Below are positions 51,367-62,689 of a stretch of DNA of 64,000 nt, piece after piece (position 1 is the stretch's first letter; each line of letters opens with the position of its first letter). The position numbers and the translations under genes were made by a program. Source of the DNA: Diabrotica undecimpunctata (Eukaryota; Arthropoda; Insecta; Coleoptera; Chrysomelidae); the NCBI RefSeq assembly GCF_040954645.1, contig NC_092808.1:80043889-80107888 (forward strand), given 5' to 3'. The notes under the pieces were generated by a model. The model was not told the DNA's origin and searched no databases. It worked only from the letters and a program-made list of their open reading frames with translations.

Positions 51367-52610
51367 TTAAAGGTAACCGTGACAATACATCGGCATTGAG
51401 AATAAGTTTCCTTTTTTGTAAATAATATCATATCTGTAACCCCACACAGTTAACGCCCATCGAGTAATTCTAGCAGCAGCAGTTCTTGGGACATTTTTAT
51501 TTTTTGAAAAAATAATAAAGTGGTTGATGGTCTGAAATAAGGGTAAATTTACACATATAGAGATATTTATAAAACTTTTTGACTGCAAATATTAAGGCTA
51601 CAGCCTCCTGTTCCAAATGAGTATATTTGGTTCAGTTGGAGAAATGGGCAAATAGTACAGGTTTTTCAATATCAATAATAATAAGACTCAATACAGCTCC
51701 CACTCTATAGCTACTGGAAACACATGTCACATATGTAGGTAAAATTGGGTCACAGTGTGTTAACAGACTATCAGAGGTTAACAAGTCTTTACTAATTCTA
51801 AAGATGTCTTCACATTCTTCAGTCCATTCCTTATAAAAATCTACATCAGGTTTGCAAATATTTATAAAAAAAGTTAAAATCAATTTTATGTAATAATTTA
51901 ATACCCAAAGATAAAATTTTAATTAAGTAAGGTATGTTGGAGACGGAGCAGATTTTATTGCTTGAATTCTTTCCTCCGTAGGATGGATATCTGACGAAAC
52001 GATATAATGATCTAAGAATTTTACTCTATCTTTGAATAGTTTTCATTTTTTATAATTAACTTTAACATTTTACTTATCAAGTCTTTTAAGGACTTCAATT
52101 ACATTTTAATAACATTTCTGTTATATTTTTCCATAACATAAAAAATATCGTCCAAATAACATTTTGAATTTTCCAATCCTGCTAGAATAGTGTACAAATG
52201 TGTATTTATAACTAATAGTTTCTTGGACTTGTCACCTACTTCAAGTTGTTGCTATGCCCCTTTCAAATCAATGACTAAAAAATACTGATCTCCACTTAGG
52301 CAAGCATATTATATATTCCGGAAATGTCAAAACACAATGACCCGCATCTAGAGCTAAGTTCACAGTTTTTTTTAAATCAACACAAATTCTAATATGACCT
52401 CTGTCTTTTTTGGCACAACTACTACTGGACTTGTCCAATTACTAAAATAATTTTTTTTGTTATATCTGAATCACACATTGTTTGTAATTCCAACTCTATT
52501 TTGGTTTTCAATACAAATGGTATATCGTAAGCTCTATGAAACGCAGGTTTTGCACCTTTCTTCAGATTCAATTTAACTTGAAAAATTTTAATACAAAACT
52601 GTGACACATT
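51367..52610 (-). pseudogene. Gypsy reverse transcriptase and RNase H
   Basis: Minus strand: FQVKLNLKKGAKPAFHRAYD and IPFVLKTKIELELQ (52590-52490), the Ty3/Gypsy RT entry; then a KDRGHIRICVDLKKTVN-like block (52400-52360), DQYFLVIDLKGA (52290), the catalytic NSKCYLDDIFYV with YLDD encoded at 52147-52158. A deletion removes the L-P-F-G block between NTHLY and TILAGL. RNase H continues with EWTEECEDIFRISKDLLTSD (51840-51780), THCDPILPTYVTCVSSSYRV and GAVLSLI, and ends AAARITRWALTVWGYRYDII then YKKGNL (51480-51410). The DAS motif of RNase H reads VSS, so the catalytic aspartate is lost. Confidence 0.75.
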
Positions 52611-52979
52611 ATTAAAGACATTTCAAAAATCTTTTTTTAAAGACAATACTAGTTTATCAAGTTTTGAGCTAGTCTTTGACGTTCTGCCTGACCGACCTGA
52701 CAGTTTTTGACACAAATTTGACAATTTGTGTTTACTAGACTGATTTTTACCATTTACTTGACTATCTGTTTGAAACATATTAACTTCAAAAGACAACTGC
52801 TTACTAAAACTGCTTGAGTAAAATAGCTTAGACAAAGATTGGTTTGACTGTGACCCAGACTGTGAACACTCAGTTGAATTTTCCGGTCCATCCATGCGCT
52901 TAATAGTTGATTCTATTATGTTTAGTAGATTTTTCCTCTGATTTGTCCAGCTGTTTGCATTTCTTACTTCTGCACGCAC

Positions 52980-54350
52980 GACTTGTATGACCTTTTATTT
53001 TACCTTTAAAGCATTCCCCAGGACTTTACAACTGGACACTTGTCTGGATCATGCTTTTAGACTCCACACCAATAACATGGCTTTACTTTTTGACTGTTTT
53101 TCTTAAAAACAGGGAAACTGTTTAACTTTTGTTTATTCTCAAAAGTAATTTTATCAAGCCTTTCCCTCATCGTACTGACTGCACTTTCTATATTCAAAGA
53201 TTTTATTTGACCTTCAGCCAATTCCATAGACAAAGCTTTATTTACTGCAACATTACATTGTCCAAATCATGAATGTGCTGCTTGTGTAAGTCCATTTTAA
53301 ATAGATAAAAGAAATAAAATTGGAGTTACTCACAATCAATTTAATTTTATAACCAAAACGACCGGTTTCGCTTTCTACACTTAGCAAAGCATCTTCGGGT
53401 AAAACGGTACAAAGTAAATTAAATGATACCGGTACAAGAATTTTTAGATAATGATTCGTGATACATAGTTCAAACTATTCTGTATTGCTGATAATGGGTG
53501 ATCTTCGGTTAATGTTGTAACTGACAATTAACGAAGAACTTTCTTGGGGGGAGACATGTTAACAAATGAAATAGGAGTAAGGTATATGTGTTTGTTAAAT
53601 GAAAGTGATGTTTTATATTATTTAAATAAAAAAAGGTATTTATATTTATTCCAGAGATATATTTTAGAAATGTGTGTTAATTTATTGAAATTTTTGTATG
53701 TAAGAGGACAGTTATATGACAGTGAATGAAATTAGTTGTATTATTTTGTGGGTGTGCAATTTCTTTGACTTGTAATTATCAAATTTTTGATAAAAAGCAG
53801 TTGATTTCGGTTTTGGCAGAAAATTGTGATGTCAAATGTTAAAATTATAAAACTAAAAACAATTAAGGAAAATTAGGGACAAACAGAACACAATTAAAAG
53901 GACAAAACAGACATAAAACTTTTAAAAAGGGCAATACATCACTTGGTAGGAGAGAAACTGGTAAAATTGAGTTTTTTTGATAGGTGGTAAAATTAAATTG
54001 ATTGTGAGTAAGTCTAATTTTATTTCTTTTACCTAGGAAAAGTATCCATTGATAATATCTTTCTCTTAGTTGCTTGTGATCTACTACCATAGACAAACTT
54101 CTCTATCCAAAATTCTTCCAAATATGCACCAAACTTACAGTGTACTGACAAACTTTTCAGCTTTTTGACATAAGCATTGATGTCATCTCCTCGCTCTTAA
54201 GTTGCATTCCGCAATTTGTAACCTTTTTTACTAAAATGTGCCACTAACTAACTTTGTTTTTACCACATCATAACTCCTAACACTAGGTTGATCTGGAGAT
54301 AAAATGTTCTTATGTGTTGAGTGTGCGTCTCCACCGATCAGTGTTAATAC
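52980..54350 (-). pseudogene. Gypsy gag, split by an inverted-repeat element
   Basis: Right of the insertion the minus strand reads VVDHKQLRERYYQWILF (54090-54040). Left of it, frames give NVAVNKALSMELAEGQIKSL and NIESAVSTMRERLDKITFEN (53255-53130), matching the gag region with the A-x-x-x-A-L-S-M-E-x-A-E motif. Then come two zinc knuckles: CYWCGV-x-KHDPDKC near 53070 and a second with GHTSRAC near 53000 whose first CxxC is damaged. RNA-binding capsid/nucleocapsid protein in origin. Stops and the inserted element destroy it. Confidence 0.6.
53299..54035. mobile_element. Long-TIR (foldback-type) element, copy 3
   Basis: Ends of about 45 bp are inverted repeats: left AGATAAAAGAAATAAAATTG then TACTCACAATCAATTTAATT, right its complement ending TTTTATTTCTTTTACCT. 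Inside the left end is the hairpin motif on the minus strand (GCTTT...AAAGC, CGAAACCGGTC at 53360-53370), with CTGA changed to CCGA. Unlike copy 2 the right end lacks the inner part of the arm. Outside the left end lies the complement of AAATGGACTTACACAAGCAG, the same external segment as in the other copies. It interrupts gypsy gag. Confidence 0.7.
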
Positions 54351-54473
54351 CATAGACAATTTAATTTATTTTTTTACCACATTACATACAAACAGTTGTT
54401 AAAGTCTTACCATGTAACCTACTATATCTCTCACTATCTGGTAGGTTTTATTGACTTTAAAACTGTGGCGGTG

Positions 54474-55140
54474 TAATTTGCCTACAACATGAGGTTTCAC
54501 TTAAGAGGGTTTAAAGTAGGGACAACAATTACTGGGCTGGAGATAGGGAAGCAAACAAACCGAAACGTTTGCGAATGGTAACTCTTGGTTTAGTTGGAGA
54601 GCTAGGTCCTAAGTAAGTGCATAAAAGAGGGACTGAATGGGGTAACTACAAAGAAAAAAATCAAAGAATACTTACATAGATTTCCTGGGCAACAAAACAC
54701 AAGAAGTTTCCTAAACTATTTTTAAAGAATCCGTTTAAAAGAATCTTCTCGCTGGATGGAAAGAAAGGCTTTTCTTTCTTAAAGGAAAATATTAAAAGGT
54801 AAAAATCTTTTTAAAGGAAACAATTCTAGAACTGCTGGTTTAGAGAGAAACATTACTTATTTATTATTAATTCACATCAACAGTTATTACAAATAATATT
54901 AACAAAATTTAAAAACAAAACTTGGCGCTATTTGTAACGATTTATAACAAGCTGCAGACATTGGGGGCACTATAGCAATTTAAATTATTATTAAAATGAA
55001 ATTATCTAGATTTTTCAACGAAGCTTACATTGAGGTTAACCTTCAAACAAAACAATTCAAATTTATGGTTATGTACCAAATATCCGAAAAAGATAATACT
55101 AACTGTCACATGGTAAAATGAAATATTAAATCTTTGTGAA
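54474..55140 (-). repeat. LTR-like repeat copy B, left part (5' LTR of the gypsy)
   Basis: Aligns with 3236-3792, with an extra segment of about 100 bp near 54510-54620. On the minus strand it ends ...GGCAAATTACA, with the gypsy body beginning CCGCCACAG, fitting an LTR 3' end. It is cut at 55140 by I-like element 3. Part of the expected target duplication, AAATCTTTGTGAA, is at 55128-55140. Confidence 0.6.
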
Positions 55141-55444
55141 GGTCAGTTGAACTGTCAAAGTTTTAATACGCATTTCAAAGTTTTCTGCGAATTTTTGTAA
55201 TTTAAGTACAGTATATTTTACGCATTTGCGCTTATTTTGGATTAGAAATCAAAGCTTGGATAATTGTCATTCCAGGTTGGTTTTTTTTTTCGAAGTTTGA
55301 TGTTGAATGGTGAAAAAATACAAGTAAGGGCCTTACTAACATTTTCTTTGTGATCTTATTCTTTTACATATTTCCTAATCTTCTATATATTTAAACCACA
55401 TCTAAACGTTTTGGTAGATTTAAACTTTGTTAACGTTCGCCATT

Positions 55445-56824
55445 ATGGAGGAAGAAATTCCTCCCGACCGGCCACCAGATCCCGACCCTAATATAAGTCA
55501 AAATCTGTCTCAAAATAATGCAATTGAGAAAGTAAACATTAAAGAAAATAGTTTGTATTCTGAATCAGATTTGGGGCCCTTTGAGGTCTTTGTTCAGGGT
55601 AAAAATAGTAATGTGGGTAACTATCATATCCTAAGTATTGCTAAGACTATCTTTAATTTAAAACTGAAAGAGATTGCTAAGTTTGACAGAAAGGGAAAAA
55701 ATAGAGTGGAGGTAGTATTTAAGGACAGACAATCTTCCAATTCGTTTATCCTTAGGAAGGACTGGAAAGAATTAGGTTATGAGGTTTTCATTCCCACTCA
55801 TCTTATCTCTTGTACAGGTATTGTCAGGGGAGTTTTTAAATCTTTGTCAGAAGAGGAAATTAAAATGTCAACTTCTACTAATCTACCCTTTTGTAGAGTT
55901 ATCTCTGGTAAAAGAATGAATAGAAGGGTTATGCAAAATAATTCAAAAACCACTTTCATCCCTACAGGTACTATCTGTTTAACTTTTTTAGGAAGGAATA
56001 TTCCCAAAGAAATTGAAATGTATGGTCTGCCTATGAAGTTGATACCCTTTGTTAGTCCAGTTCTCCAATGTCATAATTGTCTTTTATATGGGCATTCTCT
56101 TTCTCAATGCAAGGGAAAAAACAGATGTGTTACATGTGGTGCAAATCATGATTCTCCCTCGTTTGTAGGATGCAGTAGGTTTTGTATGTTCTGCAAAACT
56201 CCAGATCATGACTCTAGACATCCTGAATGTAAAGAAAGAAAAAGACAAGAGAGTATTAACGAACTTGTGTCGTTTGCCAACTTATCCTATTATGAAGCTA
56301 ACTAAAACAATCAAAGGGAAACATCTAGCCCAAAGTTGAACATTAAGGATTTTCCTAATCTTGTAAATAATCTATGCTCTGCAAATAGCATTTCAGTTCA
56401 AGAGAGGAGATTAGTTGCTACATCCCTGTCTTCAAATTCTTTTTCCTACAGTCAGATTACAAAATCCACTCCATCAAAAAAGAAAAGACCATTAAATGAA
56501 GGCTTTAATCAAAGTTCTCATTCTAAAGTATTGAACAATCCTAATGGGAGATCCCCCAAAGAATCTCCTAGTTACTTTATAAAAAACTCTCAGACCCAAA
56601 GAGATTTAGATCAGGCTATATTAATGCTCAATCAAAATCACAGGGATTTGGTTATGATATTTATTGGTGAATTGATTGATAAAAATTATAGTTCTAAGGA
56701 TCACGTTGGATTAAATGTAGAGATTGGTAATCATAAAAACCAAAGTGTATCACATAATGCTATAAGTACTAGTCAGGAGCGAGGAGGGATGGAGGTATCT
56801 GGGTCTGAGGACTCAGAATACTGA
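55445..56824 (+). pseudogene. ORF1 (gag-like, three zinc knuckles) of I-like element 3
   Basis: The ATG at 55445 (MEEEIPPDRPPDPDPN) is the likely start; six codons open upstream lack an ATG. An RRM-like region spans about residues 40-200 (FEVFVQGKNSNVGNYHILS, VEVVFKDRQSSNSFI, GTICLTFLGRNIPKEIEMYG). Three cysteine knuckles follow: CHNCLLYGHSLSQC (56070), CVTCGANHDSPSFVGC (56136) and CMFCKTPDHDSRHPEC (56186). A TAA at 56303 interrupts, but the same frame continues to a stop at 56824 through a Ser/Asn-rich tail with KKKRPLNEGF. The intact protein would be about 459 residues, an RNA-binding particle protein. A single nonsense codon is the only lesion I see. Confidence 0.8.
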
Positions 56825-56837
56825 TTCCCCTCTCGTC

Positions 56838-59800
56838 TTGACCTGGTACACACATGTTTTTAACATTTTATATTTTCAATCATCACGCCCACTAACTATT
56901 ATACAATGGAATATAAGATCTTATAATACCAATGTTGATAACTTAAAAGTCCTTATTAAAGACTTTAACCCTGATATTGTCCTCATTAGTGAGTCTTGGC
57001 TATCTAACCAACACATAATTAGATGCAGAGGGTATCACATTATCAGAAAGGATCGAGGTGATGGATATGGGGGCTTAATTACCCTTATCAAATATAATAT
57101 AGATTTTCGGGATATTCATATTAATAATCCTGGTTTTAATTCAGATGTTCAATTTCAACTCACCTTTTTACCATTTTAAATTTAAATATATTAAAAATGT
57201 ATTGTCCTTTGGACAATCTCATTTCCAAAACATGCTGGTCTTCTTTGGTCAACTCGATCAACAAACCTCTACTTATCATGGTGATTTAAATTGTAATCAT
57301 AGAGCATGGAGAAGCTCAAACGATAGTTTTATTGGCAGGAATATTTTGCAAACTGCAGAAGATCTTAAGTTTATTTTTCTTAATGATGGTTCTCCAACAA
57401 GATTGGTTCGTTCTGGTGGCAGCAAATCAGTGGTTGACTTATCACTAGCTTCGATAGATGTGGCACCTAAAATTAGTGGATGGACCACCATTCCAGATAC
57501 AGGATCTAGTGATCATTTTCCCATTCTATGCTATGTCGGTATTCCAACACATGACTCTAATCAGGTTTCTAAAAGAAGAAATTTCAAAAAGGCTGATTGG
57601 TTTTCTTTTCATGAAAAACTAGACTGTATTTTCTCATCGTTTCCAATTGAGGACTATGAAAATTTTATCGAATATATATCATCAGTGGCAGACACATCAA
57701 TTCCTTGGACCTCCTCTCATAATAACAAATCTCACATTCCATGGTGGGATGATTCATGTGCTCATATAATACAAAAGAGAGTTTCAGCTATTATTACATT
57801 TAAAAATTCTCCTAGTGTTGAAAACTATATAAAGGCTAAAAATTGATAGCGAAAGCTAGAAAATTTCTAAAATTAAAGCGAAAAATAAGCTTTAGATCCT
57901 TTTGTAGGATACTAAATAGAAATACTGCCCTTTAACATATTTGGAATAAAATTAACAAGGTTTCTGGCAGTAAATTGTGTCTTTTATCTCAATTGCCACC
58001 TGAGGAGGTAGCCCAGGAAATTTTTACACCTATTTCTGGAGACCTTGAATTACTTTTCAGTCCTCTTCAGTATTCTGAGAATCCCATATCATTTGATGAA
58101 TATCACAATACTCTTCTGTCTAAAACTGATTCTGCTATGGGTCCTGATCAGGTTTCATACTCTATGTTAAAAAATTTTCCGTACTCTGGATCATTACTCT
58201 TAATTCAATTCTTTGATGAATGTATCCGGAAAGGACAGGTTCCTCTCTCGTGGAAACAAACGGTCATATTACCCATTGTTAAACATGAAAAGGATAAAAC
58301 TGACCCACTTAATTATAGGCCAATAGCTCTATCATCGTGTGTTGGTAAAATGCTGGACACATTAATTAAAATTAGAATTGAGGGGTTCTTAGAACACAAT
58401 CATTTCATTACTAAATTTTCAAGGATTTTCATTAAATCAATTTACCGTAGGACTTTTCCTAGATATTTCAGCAGCTTATGATAGTGTCAACATCTCTCTT
58501 TTATACTTTAAACTAATTAAATATAACATTCCAATTCAACTAGCAAATGTCATTTATTCTATATTAAATGATCGTTATATTTATGTAAAGGACAAAACTG
58601 GTTAAATTCATGGTCCAAGAAAAACTAATCAGGGCTTACCTCAGGACTCCCCTCTAAGTCCAATGATATTTAATCTCTATTACCTATCTTTATACGAGAT
58701 TATTCCCAGCGGTTTTAATCTGATACAGTATGCAGATGATTTGGTTATTTTGGTTAGTGAGACTGATCTACTTAAATTAATTAATTCTTTGAACTTGTAA
58801 ATGTATAGGATGGATCTCTGGTTATTAGAACACAACTTTAATCTATCTTACAATAAGTCCTCAGCAATTATATTTCAAATAGGGAATCGTAAAATTCATC
58901 CTCCAAATGTAAGAATTAGAGATCATGCAATTAAATGGGTGGATACAGTGAAATATTTAGGGGTAGTTATTCAAAAAAACCTAAAGTGGAAATCATATGT
59001 GGATTTAATAGAATTAAAAGTAAGTCGTTAAAACTCTCCAGATAGTTCATATTGGTTTGATACAGAGTCATTTAGATTATGGATGTCAAATATTATCAGA
59101 TTGTCCTAAGGCGCTAATCAACAGGTTAGATAAATGCCAAAAATATAAGAGTATTCGTATCATAACAGGATGTATGAGATCTACCCATATTCATGCATTG
59201 TTAGGTGAAAGTGGTCAAATTCCTCTTAAGTACAGATGGGAATGGCTTAATTCTAAATTCCTCCAAAAAAATCTTATGTTAATTAATAATCCAATAATTT
59301 CTGCCTTCAATCAATTACAGATATCAATGCAATCAAATCGTAATTACTGGAATAAAAAAAGTATTCCCCTCTTAGTTTCCATCATGAATAAATTCCAGCA
59401 TACCCCAAATTTATTTTCTAGTGACTTATTTCCGTGCCACAATTTTGAATTAGAATATCAATTAACTTCTATCCCTATTAGGAATGTGCAATCTAATAAA
59501 GGTAATGAGCATGCGATAATTCAATTTCAAAGAATCTCACTTGACAATCCACTTCACACTATAATTTTTACAGATGGGTCAGTTGATAATAAGGGCTCAG
59601 CAGGATTTGGTGTTTTTTGTCCTGACTTTGAATACTCATACTCTAGTAAACTCCCTACGCAGACTCAAGTTTGCACTGCAGAGATTATTGCAATTAATTA
59701 TGCCATTCAATTTTTCTTGGAGAAGGATATCAAGAGAGCCTTAATCTTGTCTGATTCTAAGAGTGCTATCGAAAAGATAGGGAAAACATCTTACTCAATG

Positions 59801-60421
59801 GAAACTAAACATACCTCTATTATGACCAAAAGGGGCATTATAGAAGCCAATCAACAGAACATCAGTATTATTCTGGCTTGGATTCCAGGGCATTCGGATA
59901 TTAAGGGCAATTGTGTTGCAGAAAAAGTGGCAAACATAGGAAGATCACTAAAAATGCCAGCCAAAGTTAAATTGCATTATTCAAACTACTTATTTTATAT
60001 AACAAAGCTAATTTCTACTCGATGGGCACAAGAATGGAATTCGAACAGATCAAAAGGGTCGTTTTATAGTAAAATAGTCAACAAATGGAACAAATCACCA
60101 TGGTTCAATCAATTTCCTTATAAAGACAGAAAGCATATCTCCACAGTAATTAGAATGAGAACAAGACATTGTTCCACTCCCGTTCATTTATTCCGCATAG
60201 GTATTCAGGACAACCCATACTGTGAATGTGGTCAAATTGGATCTCTGAATCATGTTATCCTAGAGCGTTCAATAAACGTTTCTCCAAATTTAGACCTCTA
60301 CAAAGAATTGGTTAAAACAAAACTACAAACTCCTATATTTGCTCTCTCCTATCCAATCTTAATCCTAATAAGACTAAATTTGTTGATTACTTTTCTTAGT
60401 CTAGCCAAAATCAATCTATAA
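56838..60421 (+). pseudogene. ORF2 (endonuclease, RT, RNase H) of I-like element 3
   Basis: Endonuclease: IIQWNIRSYNTN, LISESWLSNQ (catalytic Glu near 56994), GDLNCNHRAW (57283) and SSDHFPI (57508-57525). Reverse transcriptase: MGPDQVSYSMLKNFP (58138), LNYRPIALSSCVGKMLD (58310), DISAAYDSV (58465), QGLPQDSPLSPMIFNL (58633), catalytic QYADDLVIL with YADD at 58729-58740, VKYLGVVIQKNLKW (58952). RNase H: IIFTDGSVDNKGSAGFGVF (59563), CTAEIIAINYAI (59674), LILSDSKSAIE (59742), LAWIPGHSDIKGNCVAEKVA (59875), where the last catalytic Asp is Glu. A CECGQIGSLNHVI motif closes it (60222). Frameshifts or stops near 57150, 57847, 58480, 58603, 58798 and 59030 disable it; the last 454 codons are open. Confidence 0.85.
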
Positions 60422-60909
60422 TATATTCCTATCTTATCTACTATAACATAACCTTACAAATTCCTCTCTTTTTTTACACCTGGGTTCTCTATGTTCCTGT
60501 GGTAGAAAAAAAATGAAAAACTTGGACAGTCCACAGTAAAGTAGCGATTGAATTAAGTAGATAGCTGCAGAAGAGTTTGCTGTGGAACTCTGAGGACCTC
60601 ATCACTTATTTCATATATAAATAACTAAAAAGCACCCAATAGAAAAGAAAAAAAACTATGTAGAAAAAGACTGGTTGCTACCCTCAAGCGAGAAAAGTTT
60701 TATCTTGTGTTGAATTGTCTTTCCTATACTAACTGTTTGGCCCAAGAAGAAGAAGTTTCAACATAGTGTTCATTCAATATAAAATAATTTCAATTTAGTT
60801 TTATATGGGGATATTCGATTGTCTAGAGCAAGTTGAGAATATCCCCCTAGAAGTAGCTGGGCAAATTATCCCCTGGGATATTACCCAGTAAAGAAAGAAG
60901 AAGAAGAAG
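60421..60909 (+). other. 3' UTR and (AAG)n tail of I-like element 3
   Basis: Non-coding after the ORF2 stop, ending AAAGAAGAAGAAGAAG just before the right target duplication. Confidence 0.7.
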
Positions 60910-61640
60910 AAATCTTTTTGAAACATTAATTTTAATTATTATAATTAACAGTTAACCTTACTTAAAGAAAACTAATACGACAAGTAGATAATCCATAAAA
61001 CTTTTTTATTTTATTTATTATAATTTTTTGGTTTGTCATGAAAGCAAATTTTTTTTATAAATGAAATATCTGTTATTACTTAGAAAAATTTTTAACAAAA
61101 AGTACCTTATATCACTCTGACTGATGTATTTCCTTTAAGAAAGTTTTTGGGTTTGGGACTGGATCGAAACACTGCAAACAAACACAACTATGTCCCACTC
61201 AAGTACTGAAATGATCAGGAAACACACACAGACAATTTTTTTGGACATGGAATACAAACAGACAACTTTGGAAGTTGGACATTGGATTCGGACTTCGGCT
61301 TATCCTGAATGACAAAAAACTGCAATCTTCAAAACTCGGCCACTCAATTTCCTCCCAAAACAATGTGGACCTTTCAAATGGTTGGAAACGCCGTTTTACA
61401 AAGCTTTCAGATAAAACACAGTACGACCAATCGGTGATTAACTCAACAAAAACTGTCAAATCGCATTTTGAGTAAAAATTCACCTTTCAAATTGAAAAAA
61501 TTTGTCGGCTGTGAAGACTACACCCGCTAGCTATCTCTTTCAAATTCCATCCAAACTTAACTTAAACTCCACACTTCTACTGTTTACACATTTTCCTTAA
61601 AAAAAACGAACAACCAATAACCGATTTGAAAAAAAAATCC
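60910..61640 (-). repeat. LTR-like repeat copy B, right part
   Basis: Continuation of 54474-55140 beyond I-like element 3; aligns with about 3780-4400 (TATCACTCTG-CTGATGTATT, CACTGCAAACAAACACAACT, AACTCGGCCACTCAATTT). The open frame at 61275-61475 is repeat sequence only. The right boundary is uncertain. Confidence 0.65.
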
Positions 61641-62685
61641 GAACTAAACAATGAAACCGACTGACTTTGGCAGCGATTTCACCAAGAGTGACATCATGCT
61701 TAAATATCGTTCGCCTCCTCGCATAACTTTTTCACCAATCTAAGTGAATATTTGACGCGCAATATTAGACCGGATTACGATCAAAGAAATGCAATTAAAA
61801 TTATTATATACAGACCAGAAATTATTATATTATCAATCACAACGACGCAAAATAATTGAGAAAATGACATGACTGCTTAACCTAATTCTTCTTCTGGTCA
61901 CCACGTATACAACAACAACATATACAACCACCATCGACGTTAGTATACTCGTGTTTATCGAACTCCTGACACTTTCACGAATCTAATGCTAAAAGTTTTA
62001 CAGCGATTCATCTTGCTGCTGAAAATTGGTAGGTTTAGTGTGTAGTTTTCTTGCCTAAATACTAGTAAAAATGAAATCTTTTCTGTAAATTAGTAAATCA
62101 GATAATTTTCAATAAATGTTTTTTTTTCTTATTCTTGTAATATAAAATAATATTATTGAATGAAAGAAGTGTAAGATCGACAATACCGCATTCAAGCATG
62201 GTATTTTGTATTTAGTAAACAGAAATACAAATTAATTTACGATGATTAATAATGGAATCTCCGGTTACAGATTTCCAAGCAGGCTTTGGTGTCTCGCTCA
62301 AGGTCATGTTTGAAGTAAATATTTATATTTAAATAATATACTGCCGTCCTAACATGAAAGGTCCTATCTGCAAAATTTAGGTTTTGAGAAAATCAAGTTT
62401 TTGTTTCTTTTCATTGTATAACGCTTGGTAATTTAAAGAAGTCTTTATGTTTTATTTTATATATTATGTCAGAGAATAGAATTTAATTGCTAGTCAGAAT
62501 TTTGTTTTATTCTTTCCAGATTAGTCGATTTTTGATTAAATTGCCACTTAGGACAATTTAGCTTAGTGTATCTGAAGTACGTTTTTTTGTATTACTTACT
62601 AAAATTGTCCTAAATAAAACTAAAATTCAAATTAACTGAACACTTTTAATTTTATTATACTAAGTTTTATAAAATAATAGAACAA
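61641..62685. other. Unassigned sequence
   Basis: No coding similarity was recognised. The left part may still belong to the LTR-like repeat, whose end I could not fix. Confidence 0.35.
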
Positions 62686-62689
62686 AAAA

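Larger units (their letters stand above)
50157..54474 (-). mobile_element. Ty3/Gypsy LTR retrotransposon body, degraded
   Basis: On the minus strand the order is gag with zinc knuckles (54300-52980), reverse transcriptase (52610-52100), RNase H (51883-51367), integrase (51180-50500) and a basic end (about 50157), which is the Ty3/Gypsy order (RT-RH before integrase). The 5' side joins an LTR-like repeat at about 54474. The 3' LTR is absent, replaced by a Penelope-like remnant. A 740-bp inverted-repeat element sits in gag. No protease site was recognised between gag and RT. Confidence 0.75.
55141..60909 (+). mobile_element. I-like non-LTR retrotransposon 3, almost complete
   Basis: It runs 5.77 kb from GGTCAGTTGAACTGTC to a (AAG)n tail at 60892-60909, with a 0.3-kb 5' UTR, ORF1, ORF2 and a 0.47-kb 3' UTR. 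Near-duplicates AAATCTTTGTGAA (55128-55140) and AAATCTTTTTGAA (60910-60922) flank it as target-site duplications, and the uninterrupted counterpart of the target is at 3780-3792. Domain content (zinc-knuckle ORF1; endonuclease-RT-RNase H ORF2) places it in the I group. Although the frames are broken in places, it is the best preserved element in the window, therefore one of the younger insertions. Confidence 0.85.
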
